From positions 2,408,164-2,472,163 of the forward strand of contig NZ_CP063356.1 of assembly GCF_001866075.3 (NCBI RefSeq): a stretch of DNA of 64,000 nt, in the 5' to 3' direction. The notes under the pieces were generated by a model. That model saw nothing but the letters and a program-made list of their open reading frames with translations, was not told the DNA's origin and searched no databases. This document shows, in pieces, positions 27,643-37,461 of the stretch. The position numbers and the translations under genes are program-made. The DNA comes from Anaerobacillus isosaccharinicus (GTDB lineage Bacteria; Bacillota; Bacilli; Bacillales; Anaerobacillaceae). Position 1 is the first letter of the stretch, and the number at the start of each line of letters is the position of its first letter.

Positions 27643-28719
27643 TTAGTTTGTAAATTTTACATGTATCTCAACCACTTCTGATCTACTACCAATGCGAAAT
27701 GGTGGACCCCATATGCCGTACCCTGAAGACACAATGGTGTGAAGAGTATCTTTTGTTAGAAGGCCATAATGATTTTCATAGATCGCATTTGTGATGAGGT
27801 TACCAGGAAATACCTGTCCTTTATGTGTGTGGCCGGACACCATTAGATCCACTCCAGCAGCACTGATTTCATCAAATTCTCTTGGTTGATGATCTATTAA
27901 AAAGATAGGCTTGGTCTTCTCTAAATTAGACGTTAATAAAGCAATATCTTGTCTTTCTTGATCTGAGTAATCTTTTCGACCGACAATGTAAAATAAATCG
28001 TTATAATTAAACACTTCATCTATTAAAACTTCAACATCTATTTGATTCATCTCCTCAATAAATATTGGAATATCATTTCCGTAATATTCATGGTTACCAA
28101 GGACAGCGTAAACACCCAGCGGAGCAGCTAGGCCCGCTAATGTTTCACCAATATTATGTTTTAAATAGGGGTCAATACTGTTGTCTAGTACATCTCCTGC
28201 CAGAAAGATAAGATCAGGTTCTACTTGGTTCGATAGGTTGATCAAGCGGTTAATAAACCTGTTACCAATCGTTTCACTAATATGGATGTCTGAGATTAGC
28301 AATATCTTTAAATCATCCATTTCCGATTCTTTCTGAATTTCCACATCGTAACTAACGACTACCGGGTTCCACATATTATAAGACCCATAGGTAAACACAA
28401 ATAGATAGAAAGCAATTATCCCAAAGCCAAACCATTTCAAGCCTCTTTTTTTATTTAAAAAATAGATCAAATTGAGAATTGGAAAGATCAATAATCCGTA
28501 CCCAAAAAAGATTAGCCATACATAACCAATCCAGTTAAATAATTGGAAATCAAGGAACTGACCGATAAAAAAGGAAATAGACACAAAAAACATGGTGAAA
28601 TAGTATGATTTTTTGTATGTGAAACTTAACGTAGATTTGAGCCAAATCCACCCATTGTAAGCAACATAATAAGCAAGTAAAAAATAAATCAATAGGAAAG
28701 CAATAAATATTATCGGCAC
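27643..28719 (-). CDS. Membrane-anchored metallophosphoesterase
   Basis: 358 residues. Four hydrophobic segments in the first 125 residues precede a calcineurin-like phosphoesterase domain: SDIHISE (near 145), GDVLDN (near 176), GNHEYYG (near 208) and GHTHKG (near 302), all metal ligands intact. This matches the YkuE/YpbG-like phosphodiesterase group; some hydrolyse lipid or nucleotide phosphodiesters. GTG start with AAGGAG upstream. Substrate unknown. Confidence 0.88.
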   Translation of the reverse strand: MPIIFIAFLLIYFLLAYYVAYNGWIWLKSTLSFTYKKSYYFTMFFVSISFFIGQFLDFQLFNWIGYVWLIFFGYGLLIFPILNLIYFLNKKRGLKWFGFGIIAFYLFVFTYGSYNMWNPVVVSYDVEIQKESEMDDLKILLISDIHISETIGNRFINRLINLSNQVEPDLIFLAGDVLDNSIDPYLKHNIGETLAGLAAPLGVYAVLGNHEYYGNDIPIFIEEMNQIDVEVLIDEVFNYNDLFYIVGRKDYSDQERQDIALLTSNLEKTKPIFLIDHQPREFDEISAAGVDLMVSGHTHKGQVFPGNLITNAIYENHYGLLTKDTLHTIVSSGYGIWGPPFRIGSRSEVVEIHVKFTN

Positions 28720-29164
28720 TTCTTTCGTACTCCTTTATAAAAATATTTCATTGTTAAATAGAGAAGGGTTAATAATTATACTTACTCCCAACTTATATGT
28801 CAGGAAGAGATTTGTATAAGGATATTTTTTCTAACTCCAACACCAGTGTAACCGACCACTTCATTATCGTTACTTAAGAAAGGTAACATAGTAGTGTGAA
28901 CTAAATATGAACAACTACCACAATGAGAAAATATTAGACTTTTCCAACAGTAATGCCAAATGTGTTAATTTAAGAACCTAACGGAGAGAGACTATTTTAC
29001 CATATGGATTTTTTTTGGATTATCGGTTATAATACTGTAATGCTGTTAGATTGCATAAAATTTATTTAGTTCTGTTAATATGTTACTGACTTTAATGAGG
29101 AGCCTACTTTAGGTTCCTTTCTTCCGTTGAAAGATAAAAAATGTATTTGGAAAGGGGAATGGAT
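28720..29164. promoter_or_regulatory. Divergent intergenic region with candidate ltaS-like promoter
   Basis: 445 bases without a gene. TATAAT at 29028-29033 is a good -10, but the -35 (TGGATT) is weak. A small hairpin AGGAGCCTA / TAGGTTCCT near 29097-29119 lies in the leader and could act in attenuation. Confidence 0.4.
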
Positions 29165-31033
29165 ATGGCTAGTGCCAAACTGAAACTGAAAGAGTTATTA
29201 GTTAGAAATAAGTTCATGTGGACAGCTGTCTTTTTGTTGTGGATAAAAACTTATGTCATTTATAAAGTTGGTTTTAGAATTTCGTCTGAAAAACTATTGC
29301 AGGAATTTTTATTATTCATAAACCCGCTTAGTTCAGCAGTTTTCTTATTAGGATTTTGTTTATTTTTTAGAGGGAAATTAAAGTACATCATGGTTATTTT
29401 AGTAAGTTTATTTGCAACGATTGTTCTTTATGGCAATCTAGTATACTATCGCTTTTTTTCCGACTTTCTAACGTGGCCAGTGTTGTTTCAAACAGGTAAT
29501 GCAAAAGATTTACAAGGTAGTGTGTTTGAGCTAATGAGTCCACTAGATCTGTTTTTACTAGTAGATGTCATGATTCTTCTAATTTTATTCTTGAAGAGTA
29601 AGAGACCTGTGGCAGAAACGATTAAATATGAAAAGATTGGTTTATTTGCTACAGCATTGTTACTTTTTATCGTTAACTTGACGATTGCACAAATAGAGCG
29701 TCCGCAATTATTAACACGGGCATTTGATCGAGAAATGCTGGTGAAAAATATCGGTACGTTTAATTATCATATTTATGATGCTTTTATTCAGTCTAAAGCT
29801 AAGACTCAACGTGTTTTTGCTAGTAGTTCTGATATTCTGGAAGTTAGAAACTACACGATGTCTAATTATAAAAAACCAGATGCGACTATGTTTGGGATTG
29901 CGCAAGATAAGAATATTATTTTGATTTCGATGGAATCAATCCAAAGCTTTGTTATAAATAAGGAAGTTGATGGAGAAGAAATTACACCTTTTCTAAATAA
30001 TCTTATCAAGGATAGTTATTATTTTGAAAACTTCTATCATCAAACATCGCAAGGAAAAACATCAGATTCTGAGTTTCTTGTCGATAATTCATTGTTCGGT
30101 AAAGATAGCGGCGCTGTATTTTTTACTCATTCCGGAAATGAATATAATGCACTTCCAGAAATTTTGAAAAGTAAAGATTACTATACTTCTGTTATGCATG
30201 CAAACAATAAAAGCTTTTGGAATCGTGATTTGATGTATGAGGCCTTAGGGTATGATCACTTCTTTGATATCGCATCATACGAGGTGACTGATGAAAATTC
30301 AATTGGTTGGGGTTTAAAAGATGCTGATTTCTTTGAGCAATCGATCGCACATCTAAAGTCGCAGCCAACACCTTTTTACACGAAGTTTATTACATTAACA
30401 AACCACTTTCCCTTTGAATTATCTGAAGAAGACCAATTTATTGATGAGTTAGATACGAATAGTCGCACATTAAACCAGTATGTAACGACAGTGAGATATA
30501 TGGACTATGCGCTTGAAGTCTTTTTCGATCGATTGAAAGCAGAAGGGCTTTATGAGAACGCGGTTTTTATCCTTTATGGCGATCATTATGGAATTTCAGA
30601 TTATCACAATAAAGCAATGAGTATGTTCTTAGAAAAGGAAGAGATTACCCCTTTTGATAGTGTGCAGTTGCAGCGTGTACCTATGTATATTCATATACCA
30701 GGTCATGTAAACAATAAGACATTACAGACTGTTAGTGGGCAAATCGACGTAAAGCCAACGATTTTGCATATGTTAGGAATTGAAGATCGAAATGAAATTC
30801 AATTTGGAACAGATCTTTTCTCACCTTATCGTAAATCGTTTGTCGTGTTACGAGACGGAAGCTTTGTAACAGACACACATGTTTATACGAAAGATACGTG
30901 TTACTTAAAAAACACAGGTGAAGAAGTCGAAATGACTTATTGTGAACCTTATCGACAAAAAGCAAAATTAGACTTACATTATTCGGATAAAATGATTTAT
31001 GGTGACTTGTTACGATTTGATTTAGATAATTAG
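29165..31033 (+). CDS. LTA synthase family protein (lipoteichoic acid synthase-like sulfatase)
   Basis: About 622 residues. Five N-terminal membrane segments (within the first 190 residues) are followed by an extracellular sulfatase-type domain. The catalytic Thr is in HQTSQGKTSDSEF, with metal-ligand motifs MESIQSF, TLTNHFPF and LYGDHYG. Members polymerise glycerol phosphate from phosphatidylglycerol into LTA; some paralogues act as primases. The track of in-frame starts begins at 29141, but ATG 29165 has GGAAAGGGG at a proper distance. Confidence 0.9.
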   Translation: MASAKLKLKELLVRNKFMWTAVFLLWIKTYVIYKVGFRISSEKLLQEFLLFINPLSSAVFLLGFCLFFRGKLKYIMVILVSLFATIVLYGNLVYYRFFSDFLTWPVLFQTGNAKDLQGSVFELMSPLDLFLLVDVMILLILFLKSKRPVAETIKYEKIGLFATALLLFIVNLTIAQIERPQLLTRAFDREMLVKNIGTFNYHIYDAFIQSKAKTQRVFASSSDILEVRNYTMSNYKKPDATMFGIAQDKNIILISMESIQSFVINKEVDGEEITPFLNNLIKDSYYFENFYHQTSQGKTSDSEFLVDNSLFGKDSGAVFFTHSGNEYNALPEILKSKDYYTSVMHANNKSFWNRDLMYEALGYDHFFDIASYEVTDENSIGWGLKDADFFEQSIAHLKSQPTPFYTKFITLTNHFPFELSEEDQFIDELDTNSRTLNQYVTTVRYMDYALEVFFDRLKAEGLYENAVFILYGDHYGISDYHNKAMSMFLEKEEITPFDSVQLQRVPMYIHIPGHVNNKTLQTVSGQIDVKPTILHMLGIEDRNEIQFGTDLFSPYRKSFVVLRDGSFVTDTHVYTKDTCYLKNTGEEVEMTYCEPYRQKAKLDLHYSDKMIYGDLLRFDLDN

Positions 31034-31046
31034 AGATATAAAAAAT

Positions 31047-31083
31047 AAGGAAACATGGCATTAAACCATGCTTCCTTTTTTTG
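31047..31083. terminator. Bidirectional terminator between LTA synthase and DUF368 genes
   Basis: AAGGAAACATGG and CCATGCTTCCTT form a stem with a 7-base loop and a T7 tract. The minus-strand gene stop lies inside it. Confidence 0.8.
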
Positions 31084-31921
31084 TAATTTTAGGTAATTTA
31101 TTTTTATGTTCAAAACGACCGAGCATGATTGCTAAGATGGAGCCCGTGAGAAACAATGCAATACATAAAATAGTGTAAGGAACGGTTGCTGGTAAACCAG
31201 GGAAGGTAACAATGAGTGATCCAAAAACTAAACCGATCATAACGGAGTAAGTTAATGTACTGAATTGAAGTAACAAGAATTGGACTAACTTGCTCGTAAT
31301 AATAATCCCAAAGACTATTCCTAAACCGGTAACGAGAATAACTGTCAAGTTTAAGGTTGAAATGGCATTAATGACAGTCGGATAAACACCCAGTAGTAGG
31401 AAAATTAAAGAACCGCTAATCCCTGGTAAAATCATGGCCGAACTAGCAAGCCAACCAGAGAAAAATAGAAATATATACTCACTCAAGCTTAAGTTTGTCC
31501 AAATTTCTTGCATGCCACCTTCATGAATTAAGCTAGTAGACGCAACCAGTATAGCAGCTATTATTAATAATGTGTAATGACTAACTTGAAATGTCTTTTT
31601 GTAATTTGCTGTTCGGAGCAGAAATGGGATTATCCCTAAAATTAGCCCATTAAAAAAGAAAAATAAAGGTTGGGAATGATTGATGATGAGCCACTCAATT
31701 AAACGACTAAAGCTCACTAACGCAATCCCAATACCAAGTAGTAGTGGAGCTAAAAATAATAAGTGTTTTCGCCAGTCTTTACTAAACACACCATTAATAG
31801 ATGCAAGTAGTTCATGATAAATACCTAAAACCATTGCAATTGTACCACCACTAATTCCGGGGATTAAGTCAGTAATCCCCATAATAATACCACGAATAAC
31901 ATTTCGCATAATGTTGTTCAT
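31061..31921 (-). CDS. DUF368 polytopic protein, polyprenyl-phosphate transporter (PopT-type)
   Basis: 286 residues, about 8 helices with an internal duplication: ITDLIPGISGGTIAMVLGIY (near 17) and SAMILPGISGSLIFLLLGVY (near 161). This PGISG pair is the DUF368 hallmark. DUF368 proteins were shown in other bacteria to flip undecaprenyl phosphate back to the cytoplasmic face for wall-polymer recycling. The neighbouring UppP makes that same lipid, supporting the role. AAAAGGAGAT precedes ATG 31921. Confidence 0.88.
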   Translation of the reverse strand: MNNIMRNVIRGIIMGITDLIPGISGGTIAMVLGIYHELLASINGVFSKDWRKHLLFLAPLLLGIGIALVSFSRLIEWLIINHSQPLFFFFNGLILGIIPFLLRTANYKKTFQVSHYTLLIIAAILVASTSLIHEGGMQEIWTNLSLSEYIFLFFSGWLASSAMILPGISGSLIFLLLGVYPTVINAISTLNLTVILVTGLGIVFGIIITSKLVQFLLLQFSTLTYSVMIGLVFGSLIVTFPGLPATVPYTILCIALFLTGSILAIMLGRFEHKNKLPKITKKGSMV

Positions 31922-32074
31922 ATCTCCTTTTAAGAAAATTTACATTTTTTCACAATTGTTAAAAAGTCTAAAGCAATCAATAATGTACGTAGATTTAAAT
32001 ATACAGTATCCAGTTATGTTCTAGCAATTATAAAATAATGTAAAGTTGAGCTTAAATCATTATAACGTATTAAT

Positions 32075-32153
32075 GAATTTCATAATTCCATAGTATCGCC
32101 ATATCAGACTATATGTAGTCTGTTATGGCTCGTTTTTGGTAATTATGAAATTC
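32075..32153. repeat. Nested 79-base hairpin in divergent promoter region
   Basis: Outer arms GAATTTCATAATT (32075) and AATTATGAAATTC (32141) are perfect complements. Inner arms GCCATA..AGACTA and TAGTCT..TATGGC (32098-32129) form a second stem. The 313-base gap between divergent DUF368 and CorC-type genes holds nothing else. It could be a small MITE-like insertion or a structured RNA. Confidence 0.7.
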
Positions 32154-32234
32154 ACTCGTATGAAAAGGTATTTAAGTAAAAGAATAGAAGGGACTTACTT
32201 AACATTAATAATTTAACTTGGAGTGTGAATCCAT

Positions 32235-33470
32235 TTGTTATTAGTATTACTAATAGTCCTTGTTTTTTTATCTGCCTTCTTTTCATCTGCAGAAACAGCA
32301 TTTTCAAGTGTTAATCAAATTCGTTTAAAAAACTATGTAGAGCAAAAACGGAGTGGGAGTATGAAGGCTCTCTATATTTCAGAGAATTTTGACCGTGCAC
32401 TATCAACAATCCTAGTTGGAAATAACATCGTAAATATATCGGCCGCGACGATCTCTGCAAAGTTAGCTACAGACATTTTTGGGGCAACTATTGGTTTACC
32501 CCTAAGTACGTTTGCAATGACTGTCATTATTCTAATTTTTGGTGAAATCCTACCTAAATCTTTTGCAAAAGAACATGCAGAACAATTCGCCTTAAAAATT
32601 GCGGGAATTTTGCTTTTTCTAATGAGAGTACTAAGTCCAATCATTTGGTTTTTCATTAAGTTAAAAGTATTGGTTTCCAAAGTGATGAAACAAAAGGATG
32701 ATTTACCTACATATACCGAAGAGGAAATAAAAGAATTATTAAACCTTAGTGAAGCTGAAGGTGTTATCGACAAAAAGGAAAACGAACTCGTGCATCGTTC
32801 TCTAAATTTTAACGATATAAGTGTCAATCAAATATTTGTTCCAAGAATAAATGTTATAGCCATTGACATAAATCATCCTATTGAAGAGATAAAACAAATC
32901 TTTTTAAAGGAACGTTACTCGAGAATACCAGTCTACGAAGAGCATGTTGATAATATCATTGGAATTCTATCTGAAAGGGAGTTTTTAGGTAAACTTGTTC
33001 AAAAAGATGAAATAACGATTAGAGACCTTTTGAGAAAACCTACGTTTGTTATTGAAACTTTAAAAATAGCCGACCTTTTACCGCAATTGCAAAAAAATAA
33101 AACACATATGGCGATCGTTATTGACGAATTTGGAGGTACAGCAGGTATAATAACGATGGAAGATATTTTAGAAGAATTAGTTGGGGAGATTTGGGATGAA
33201 CATGATGAAAAGATAAGTGTCATGAACCAAATTGATCAGGATAATTATGAGTTTTTTGCGGAGTTTCCGTTGAGACATTTTGCAAAAATCATGAAAATAC
33301 CTACTCTAAATAGCTCTTACCAAACTTTAGGAGGTTGGGTAATCGAAAAGTTTGAACAAGTTCCGAACCAAGGGGATGAATTTCAATACGAACATTTAAC
33401 AATCATGATTAATGAAATCGAAAATAGAAGAGTAAAAAAAGTCTTGGTGAAGCTAAATCAAAAGCAGTAA
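32235..33470 (+). CDS. HlyC/CorC (CNNM-CBS) family membrane protein
   Basis: 411 residues. A CNNM/DUF21 membrane domain (first ~170, blocks FFSSAETAFSSVNQIRL and ILVGNNIVNI) is followed by a CBS pair (about 195-315, VPRINVIAIDI and FGGTAGIITMEDILEELVGEIWDE) and a small CorC_HlyC C-terminal domain. Family members move or sense Mg2+. TTG start after CTTGGAGTG. A paralogue lies at 34412, on the other side of uppP. Confidence 0.9.
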   Translation: MLLVLLIVLVFLSAFFSSAETAFSSVNQIRLKNYVEQKRSGSMKALYISENFDRALSTILVGNNIVNISAATISAKLATDIFGATIGLPLSTFAMTVIILIFGEILPKSFAKEHAEQFALKIAGILLFLMRVLSPIIWFFIKLKVLVSKVMKQKDDLPTYTEEEIKELLNLSEAEGVIDKKENELVHRSLNFNDISVNQIFVPRINVIAIDINHPIEEIKQIFLKERYSRIPVYEEHVDNIIGILSEREFLGKLVQKDEITIRDLLRKPTFVIETLKIADLLPQLQKNKTHMAIVIDEFGGTAGIITMEDILEELVGEIWDEHDEKISVMNQIDQDNYEFFAEFPLRHFAKIMKIPTLNSSYQTLGGWVIEKFEQVPNQGDEFQYEHLTIMINEIENRRVKKVLVKLNQKQ

Positions 33471-33510
33471 TAGCTATAGATTTCGATATAACCAATTTTG
33501 GGAGAGAGAC

Positions 33511-34323
33511 ATGGAAGATTTAATTATCTTATTAAAGTATTTATTTTTAGGGATTTTTCAAGGTATAACAGAACCTATTCCTGTATCATCTAGTGGTCAT
33601 CTTATCTTGCTTCAAGAATTAATTGGTGTTGAGCTTGGAGGGTTAACCTTTGAAGTAATCGTCAATTTTGCTTCATTAATTGCGGTATTAATGATCTATC
33701 GCGACTCAGTTTCCAAACTTTTCTTAGGTGCTACGCATTATCTAATTCGAAGGCAGAAAAAAGATCAGGAAGATTTTCGCTTTGTCATGTATTTAATTAT
33801 TGGGACAGTACCAGCTGTGATCATAGGGCTATTATTAGGAGATAAAATTGCGGAACATTTAACAGGGGTAAAGGTAATTGGAGCAACTTTACTTGTAACA
33901 GGTATAGCACTGTGGCTCATTCGTAATCTCCGCGGCAGAAAAAATGATTCAGATCTATCAATTAAGGATGCGGTTATTGTCGGACTTGCTCAGGCTGTTG
34001 CGCTCATTCCTGGGATTAGTAGGTCGGGTGCTACAATTGTTGCAGCAATGGCACTTGGAATGAAACAAGAAACCGCTTTGAAATTTTCCTTCCTTCTCTA
34101 TATTCCAGTGAGCGTAGGAGGAATCGTTTTAGCCATATCAGATTTATTAAAAATGCCTAATATCACTGATTTACTAGTTCCATACCTAATTGCCTTTGTC
34201 GGCTCGCTGGTGGCATCTTATTTTTCGCTAAGGTGGTTTATGGGGATTATGGCTAGGGGCAATTTAGTTTATTTTTCAGTTTATTGTTTTGTTGTAGGAA
34301 CACTAGCAATCTTAGTATTTTAA
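33511..34323 (+). CDS. uppP: Undecaprenyl-diphosphatase (UppP/BacA)
   Basis: 270 residues, polytopic. The catalytic motifs EPIPVSSSGHLILLQEL (near 21) and PGISRSGATIVAAMALG (near 166) are intact. It dephosphorylates undecaprenyl pyrophosphate to the monophosphate carrier for peptidoglycan and teichoic acid and confers bacitracin resistance. It is 40 bp after the CorC-type gene with ribosome site GGGAGAGAG, so probably cotranscribed. Confidence 0.95.
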   Translation: MEDLIILLKYLFLGIFQGITEPIPVSSSGHLILLQELIGVELGGLTFEVIVNFASLIAVLMIYRDSVSKLFLGATHYLIRRQKKDQEDFRFVMYLIIGTVPAVIIGLLLGDKIAEHLTGVKVIGATLLVTGIALWLIRNLRGRKNDSDLSIKDAVIVGLAQAVALIPGISRSGATIVAAMALGMKQETALKFSFLLYIPVSVGGIVLAISDLLKMPNITDLLVPYLIAFVGSLVASYFSLRWFMGIMARGNLVYFSVYCFVVGTLAILVF

Positions 34324-34327
34324 AGTA

Positions 34328-34363
34328 GAAAAAAGGGGACATGGATATCATGTTCCCTTTTTT
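34328..34363 (+). terminator. Terminator after uppP
   Basis: AAAAGGGGACATG and CATGTTCCCTTTT form a stem followed by TT. Confidence 0.8.
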
Positions 34364-34411
34364 ACATATGAAATTGCGCTTTATGCAAGAAATTGACGGT
34401 TGGTTTTACGT

Positions 34412-35701
34412 TTAAATAACTCTCTGAAAATTATCTTGATCAACATTAGTTTCTTGAATTTCGACGATTACCTTTTGAATACGACGATTTCGAACGTCTT
34501 CTATATAAATTTGAAAGTTTCCAAAAAGCATCGTTTCTCCCTTTTTAGGAAGATACCCTAAATTTTCTGAAACCCAACCGCTTAAAGTATTGGAGGAGGT
34601 TTCAATTTCACTGATATTTAAGGTTTCACAGAATGTTTCAATTGGTGTTCTTCCATTTAAACGAATTTTAGTTTCACTTATATTCTCGACTAGAACTTCA
34701 TTTTCATCAGTCTCATCCCAAATTTCACCAACAATTTCTTCTAAGATGTCCTCAATTGAAATAATACCAGAAGTTCCACCATACTCATCTAGGACAATAG
34801 CAAGATGAACTTTGTTTTTCTGTAATTCTTTTAATAAATTTGATATTTTAACAGATGAAATGACAAAATAAGGTTTCCTAAGAATAGCTGTTATTTCAAA
34901 ACTGTCATGGTTTTGTACATACTGTTCAAAAAAGTCTCTGTGAGAGATAATTCCGATAATATTGTCAATTGTGCCCTCATAGACAGGCATACGAGAATAT
35001 TTTTCTAGAATAAATATATCTTTGATTTGGTCAATGGTTGAATCAATTGATACTGCTACGACATCTGGTCTTGGTGTTAATATGTCTTTTACGACAATAT
35101 CATCAAATTCGATTGCATTATGAAGTAACTCTTTTTCTTGAGAAAGAAATGTCCCTTCTTCTTCACCTATTTCAACTAAAGCTTTAACGTCTTCATCAGT
35201 AACAGTTGGTTCGTCATTGTTTGATCCAATAATTTTTGAAACACCAACTCTTAATTGTACAAAGAGCCATGTAATAGGGTAAAAGATTTTCATGACGATA
35301 CCTAAAGAAGCTGATATAGTCAGTAAATATTTTTCTGCGTACTGTTTTGCTAAAGATTTCGGTAAAATTTCACCAAAGATTAAAACTAAGATCGTTATTA
35401 CAATTGTTGTAATAAAAAGTGTACTACCGTTGTTCCCATACATGTCAGTAGCAACCTTAGTAGCAATTGTAGCCATTGCAATATTCACAATGTTATTACC
35501 AATTAAGATCGTAGATAAGCTTTGGTCAAAATTTTCTGTCATCTTTAACGAACGTTTAGCTTTTACATTGTTGCTTTCGGCTTGATTTCGCAATCTCACC
35601 TTGTTTGCACTTGTAATCGCCGTTTCTGATGCGGAAAAATAACCTGATAATATTAATAACGCCCCTAATAAAAGTATCGAGTCATAGGGTATACTGTCCA
35701 A
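34412..35701 (-). CDS. HlyC/CorC (CNNM-CBS) family membrane protein, second copy
   Basis: About 429 residues with the same order as the copy at 32235: DUF21/CNNM (GYFSASETAITSANKVRL, ILIGNNIVNIAMATIA), CBS pair (LTPRPDVVAVSID, YGGTSGIISIEDILEEIVGEIWDE), CorC_HlyC domain. The open frame begins with TTG 35719, but that lies on the ribosome site GGAGAG; TTG 35701 is at the proper distance. Role in Mg2+ homeostasis inferred from family. Confidence 0.88.
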   Translation of the reverse strand: MDSIPYDSILLLGALLILSGYFSASETAITSANKVRLRNQAESNNVKAKRSLKMTENFDQSLSTILIGNNIVNIAMATIATKVATDMYGNNGSTLFITTIVITILVLIFGEILPKSLAKQYAEKYLLTISASLGIVMKIFYPITWLFVQLRVGVSKIIGSNNDEPTVTDEDVKALVEIGEEEGTFLSQEKELLHNAIEFDDIVVKDILTPRPDVVAVSIDSTIDQIKDIFILEKYSRMPVYEGTIDNIIGIISHRDFFEQYVQNHDSFEITAILRKPYFVISSVKISNLLKELQKNKVHLAIVLDEYGGTSGIISIEDILEEIVGEIWDETDENEVLVENISETKIRLNGRTPIETFCETLNISEIETSSNTLSGWVSENLGYLPKKGETMLFGNFQIYIEDVRNRRIQKVIVEIQETNVDQDNFQRVI

Positions 35702-35905
35702 TGTTCCATCACTCTCCAAAAATGTAGTTACTTTAACTATACTCTATATACATATGTCATATCAATAATTAAATACTGTAAAAAGTGAGTTTAATCTATT
35801 AGTAGCTAAAACGATCACCAGGTTAAGTAAATCTTCTTAATTTAATCTTTTGGCAGGATTTATTCAATCCTTGTACGAATTTACTAGTTACTTATTGAAT
35901 GCGAG

Positions 35906-36712
35906 GTGGTTACTATTCCAAATGTAATGTTAACCTTTCCAGAAGGCAAGAACAAGGTCGTAACGATGAGCTATGACGATGGGAAGAATGCGGATAGAAG
36001 GTTAGTTAGTATCTTTAATCAATACGGGATCAAAGGAACTTTTCATCTTAATTCAGGATTAACTGAAACCAAGGAGCGTATATCAAAGCAAAAAATAGCA
36101 GAACTTTACCAAAACCATGAAGTATCAACTCATACAGTTACACACCCTACCATCGCAAGATCGCCAAAAGAGGTGCTAGTAGAAGAGTTGATTTCAGATC
36201 GAAAAGCTTTAGAAACAATTGTGGGTTATCCCGTAAGAGGCCTTTCTTATCCCAACGGGTCGTTTACTCAGAAAATCAAAGAGCTATTGCCACATCTCGG
36301 TATTGAATATGCCCGTACCGTCAAAAGTACAAACACGTTTTCAATTCCCGACGACTATTTTGAATGGAATCCAACCTGCCATCACAATCAAAATCTCATG
36401 AAACTGGCAAAAGATTTCATAGGTCTTCACAAGCAACAATACTTGTACCTAATGTATGTATGGGGCCACAGCTACGAATTTGATAACGACGAAAACTGGG
36501 ATGTCATAGAAGATTTTTGCAAATATATTGGGGGCCGTGAAAATATTTGGTATGCAACCAATATTAAAATCATTGATTATTTAAAAGCATTCCAAAATCT
36601 TAAGTTCTCAGCAGATTGCCAATTTGTCTATAATCCAAATGCAGCATCTGTATGGCTCAAAGTCGAGAATGATATAATTGAAGTAAAAGGTGGAGAGCAA
36701 GTAAATATCTAG
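35906..36712 (+). CDS. Polysaccharide deacetylase family protein
   Basis: 268 residues with the NodB-homology motifs: MSYDDGK (metal Asp), STHTVTHPTI (metal His pair), LSYPNGSF, and FEWNPTCHH. There is no signal peptide, unusual for wall-acting deacetylases, so a cytoplasmic or sugar-modifying role is possible. The start is uncertain: GTG 35906 is the first codon but lies on the GAGGTGG site; ATT 35915 or ATG 35927 may be used. Confidence 0.82.
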   Translation: MVTIPNVMLTFPEGKNKVVTMSYDDGKNADRRLVSIFNQYGIKGTFHLNSGLTETKERISKQKIAELYQNHEVSTHTVTHPTIARSPKEVLVEELISDRKALETIVGYPVRGLSYPNGSFTQKIKELLPHLGIEYARTVKSTNTFSIPDDYFEWNPTCHHNQNLMKLAKDFIGLHKQQYLYLMYVWGHSYEFDNDENWDVIEDFCKYIGGRENIWYATNIKIIDYLKAFQNLKFSADCQFVYNPNAASVWLKVENDIIEVKGGEQVNI

Positions 36713-37095
36713 TTGTTTAATAACGAGGTCACCGGAATGCGGGGGAACTCGTTTTTTTTAGATTCTACTATTTGGCAGGGATGTAGGAATGTAGGCCCCT
36801 CAGTCCGCTATTGCTTGTTTAAACGCCCTTTTTTCAGATTAGTAGGACCTAGGTTCCGCTAATAGAGCAAAATTAGTCTATTTTGTAGTGATCGGGCAAA
36901 TAAGCGCCTCTGTGTCCTCGAACGTGCTGAAACGGTGAATATTAGCCCAAATTACGGAACCAGTGTCCTAGTCAATTGAACCATTGTCAACTCTAATAGA
37001 AAACTCTGTCCTACTCTAATAAAAATCCGCTTCAAACCTGCTCTCAATACAAAAAGGCCTTTCTACAAAGGCCCCGCATTCATGCAACTACTAAA
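36713..37095. other. Intergenic region with terminators and CCGCTA-type repeat words
   Basis: 383 bases. A terminator AACGAG..CTCGTT plus T7 (36721-36758) ends the deacetylase gene. The rest is richer in G+C than its surroundings and repeats short words such as TCCGCTA(T/A) (36805, 36853), like dispersed noncoding repeats in Bacillaceae. No ORF. Confidence 0.5.
37050..37075 (-). terminator. Terminator of the DUF1538/PII operon
   Basis: On the minus strand GGGGCCTTT, loop GTAG, AAAGGCC, then TTTTTG, just downstream of the PII gene stop. Confidence 0.8.
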
Positions 37096-37461
37096 TTATT
37101 CATTTTGACTATCAAATTTCTCATTAACCATTTTGTTTAGAATATGATTAATACCGATGGTTTTCTCAACTTCAAGGACAAAGGAAATTCCTTTTCCAGG
37201 TTGGTTAAGACCAGCATCTTCGTCAATTTGTTTTAATACTTCCGATGTTTTCGCTCGATCTATCAATGTTAAAACGATGTCTTTTTCAGGCTCAATCAGA
37301 ATATTAAATAGTTTAGCCTGTTCATGAATCCCAGTTCCACGACCTGAAATAATCGTACCACCTTCAGCTCCAGCTAGCTTCGAGGCTTTTACGGCTTTCT
37401 TTGCTTGGCCCTTTTTGACAATTGTAATGATGAGCTTATGCTCCTTGTTTACGATGTTCAT
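37096..37461 (-). CDS. P-II-like nitrogen-regulatory family protein
   Basis: About 121 residues with the ferredoxin-like PII fold: ITIVKKGQAKKAVKASKLAG (beta1-alpha1), GGTIISGRGTG in the T-loop position, and ISFVLEVEKTIGI near the end. It lacks the uridylylated Tyr of classical GlnB. It overlaps the end of a DUF1538 membrane gene, and PII-like proteins often gate adjacent transporters, so regulation of the DUF1538 pair is inferred. ATG 37461 follows AAGGAAAGGGGCGAG. Confidence 0.85.
   Translation of the reverse strand: MNIVNKEHKLIITIVKKGQAKKAVKASKLAGAEGGTIISGRGTGIHEQAKLFNILIEPEKDIVLTLIDRAKTSEVLKQIDEDAGLNQPGKGISFVLEVEKTIGINHILNKMVNEKFDSQNE

Noticed and set aside
33550-33610. UppP motif EPIPVSSSGH as an unusual active site
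   Set aside because: The key Glu and SSSGH are present and, as far as I recall, EPIPVSSSGHL is common in Bacillaceae UppP.
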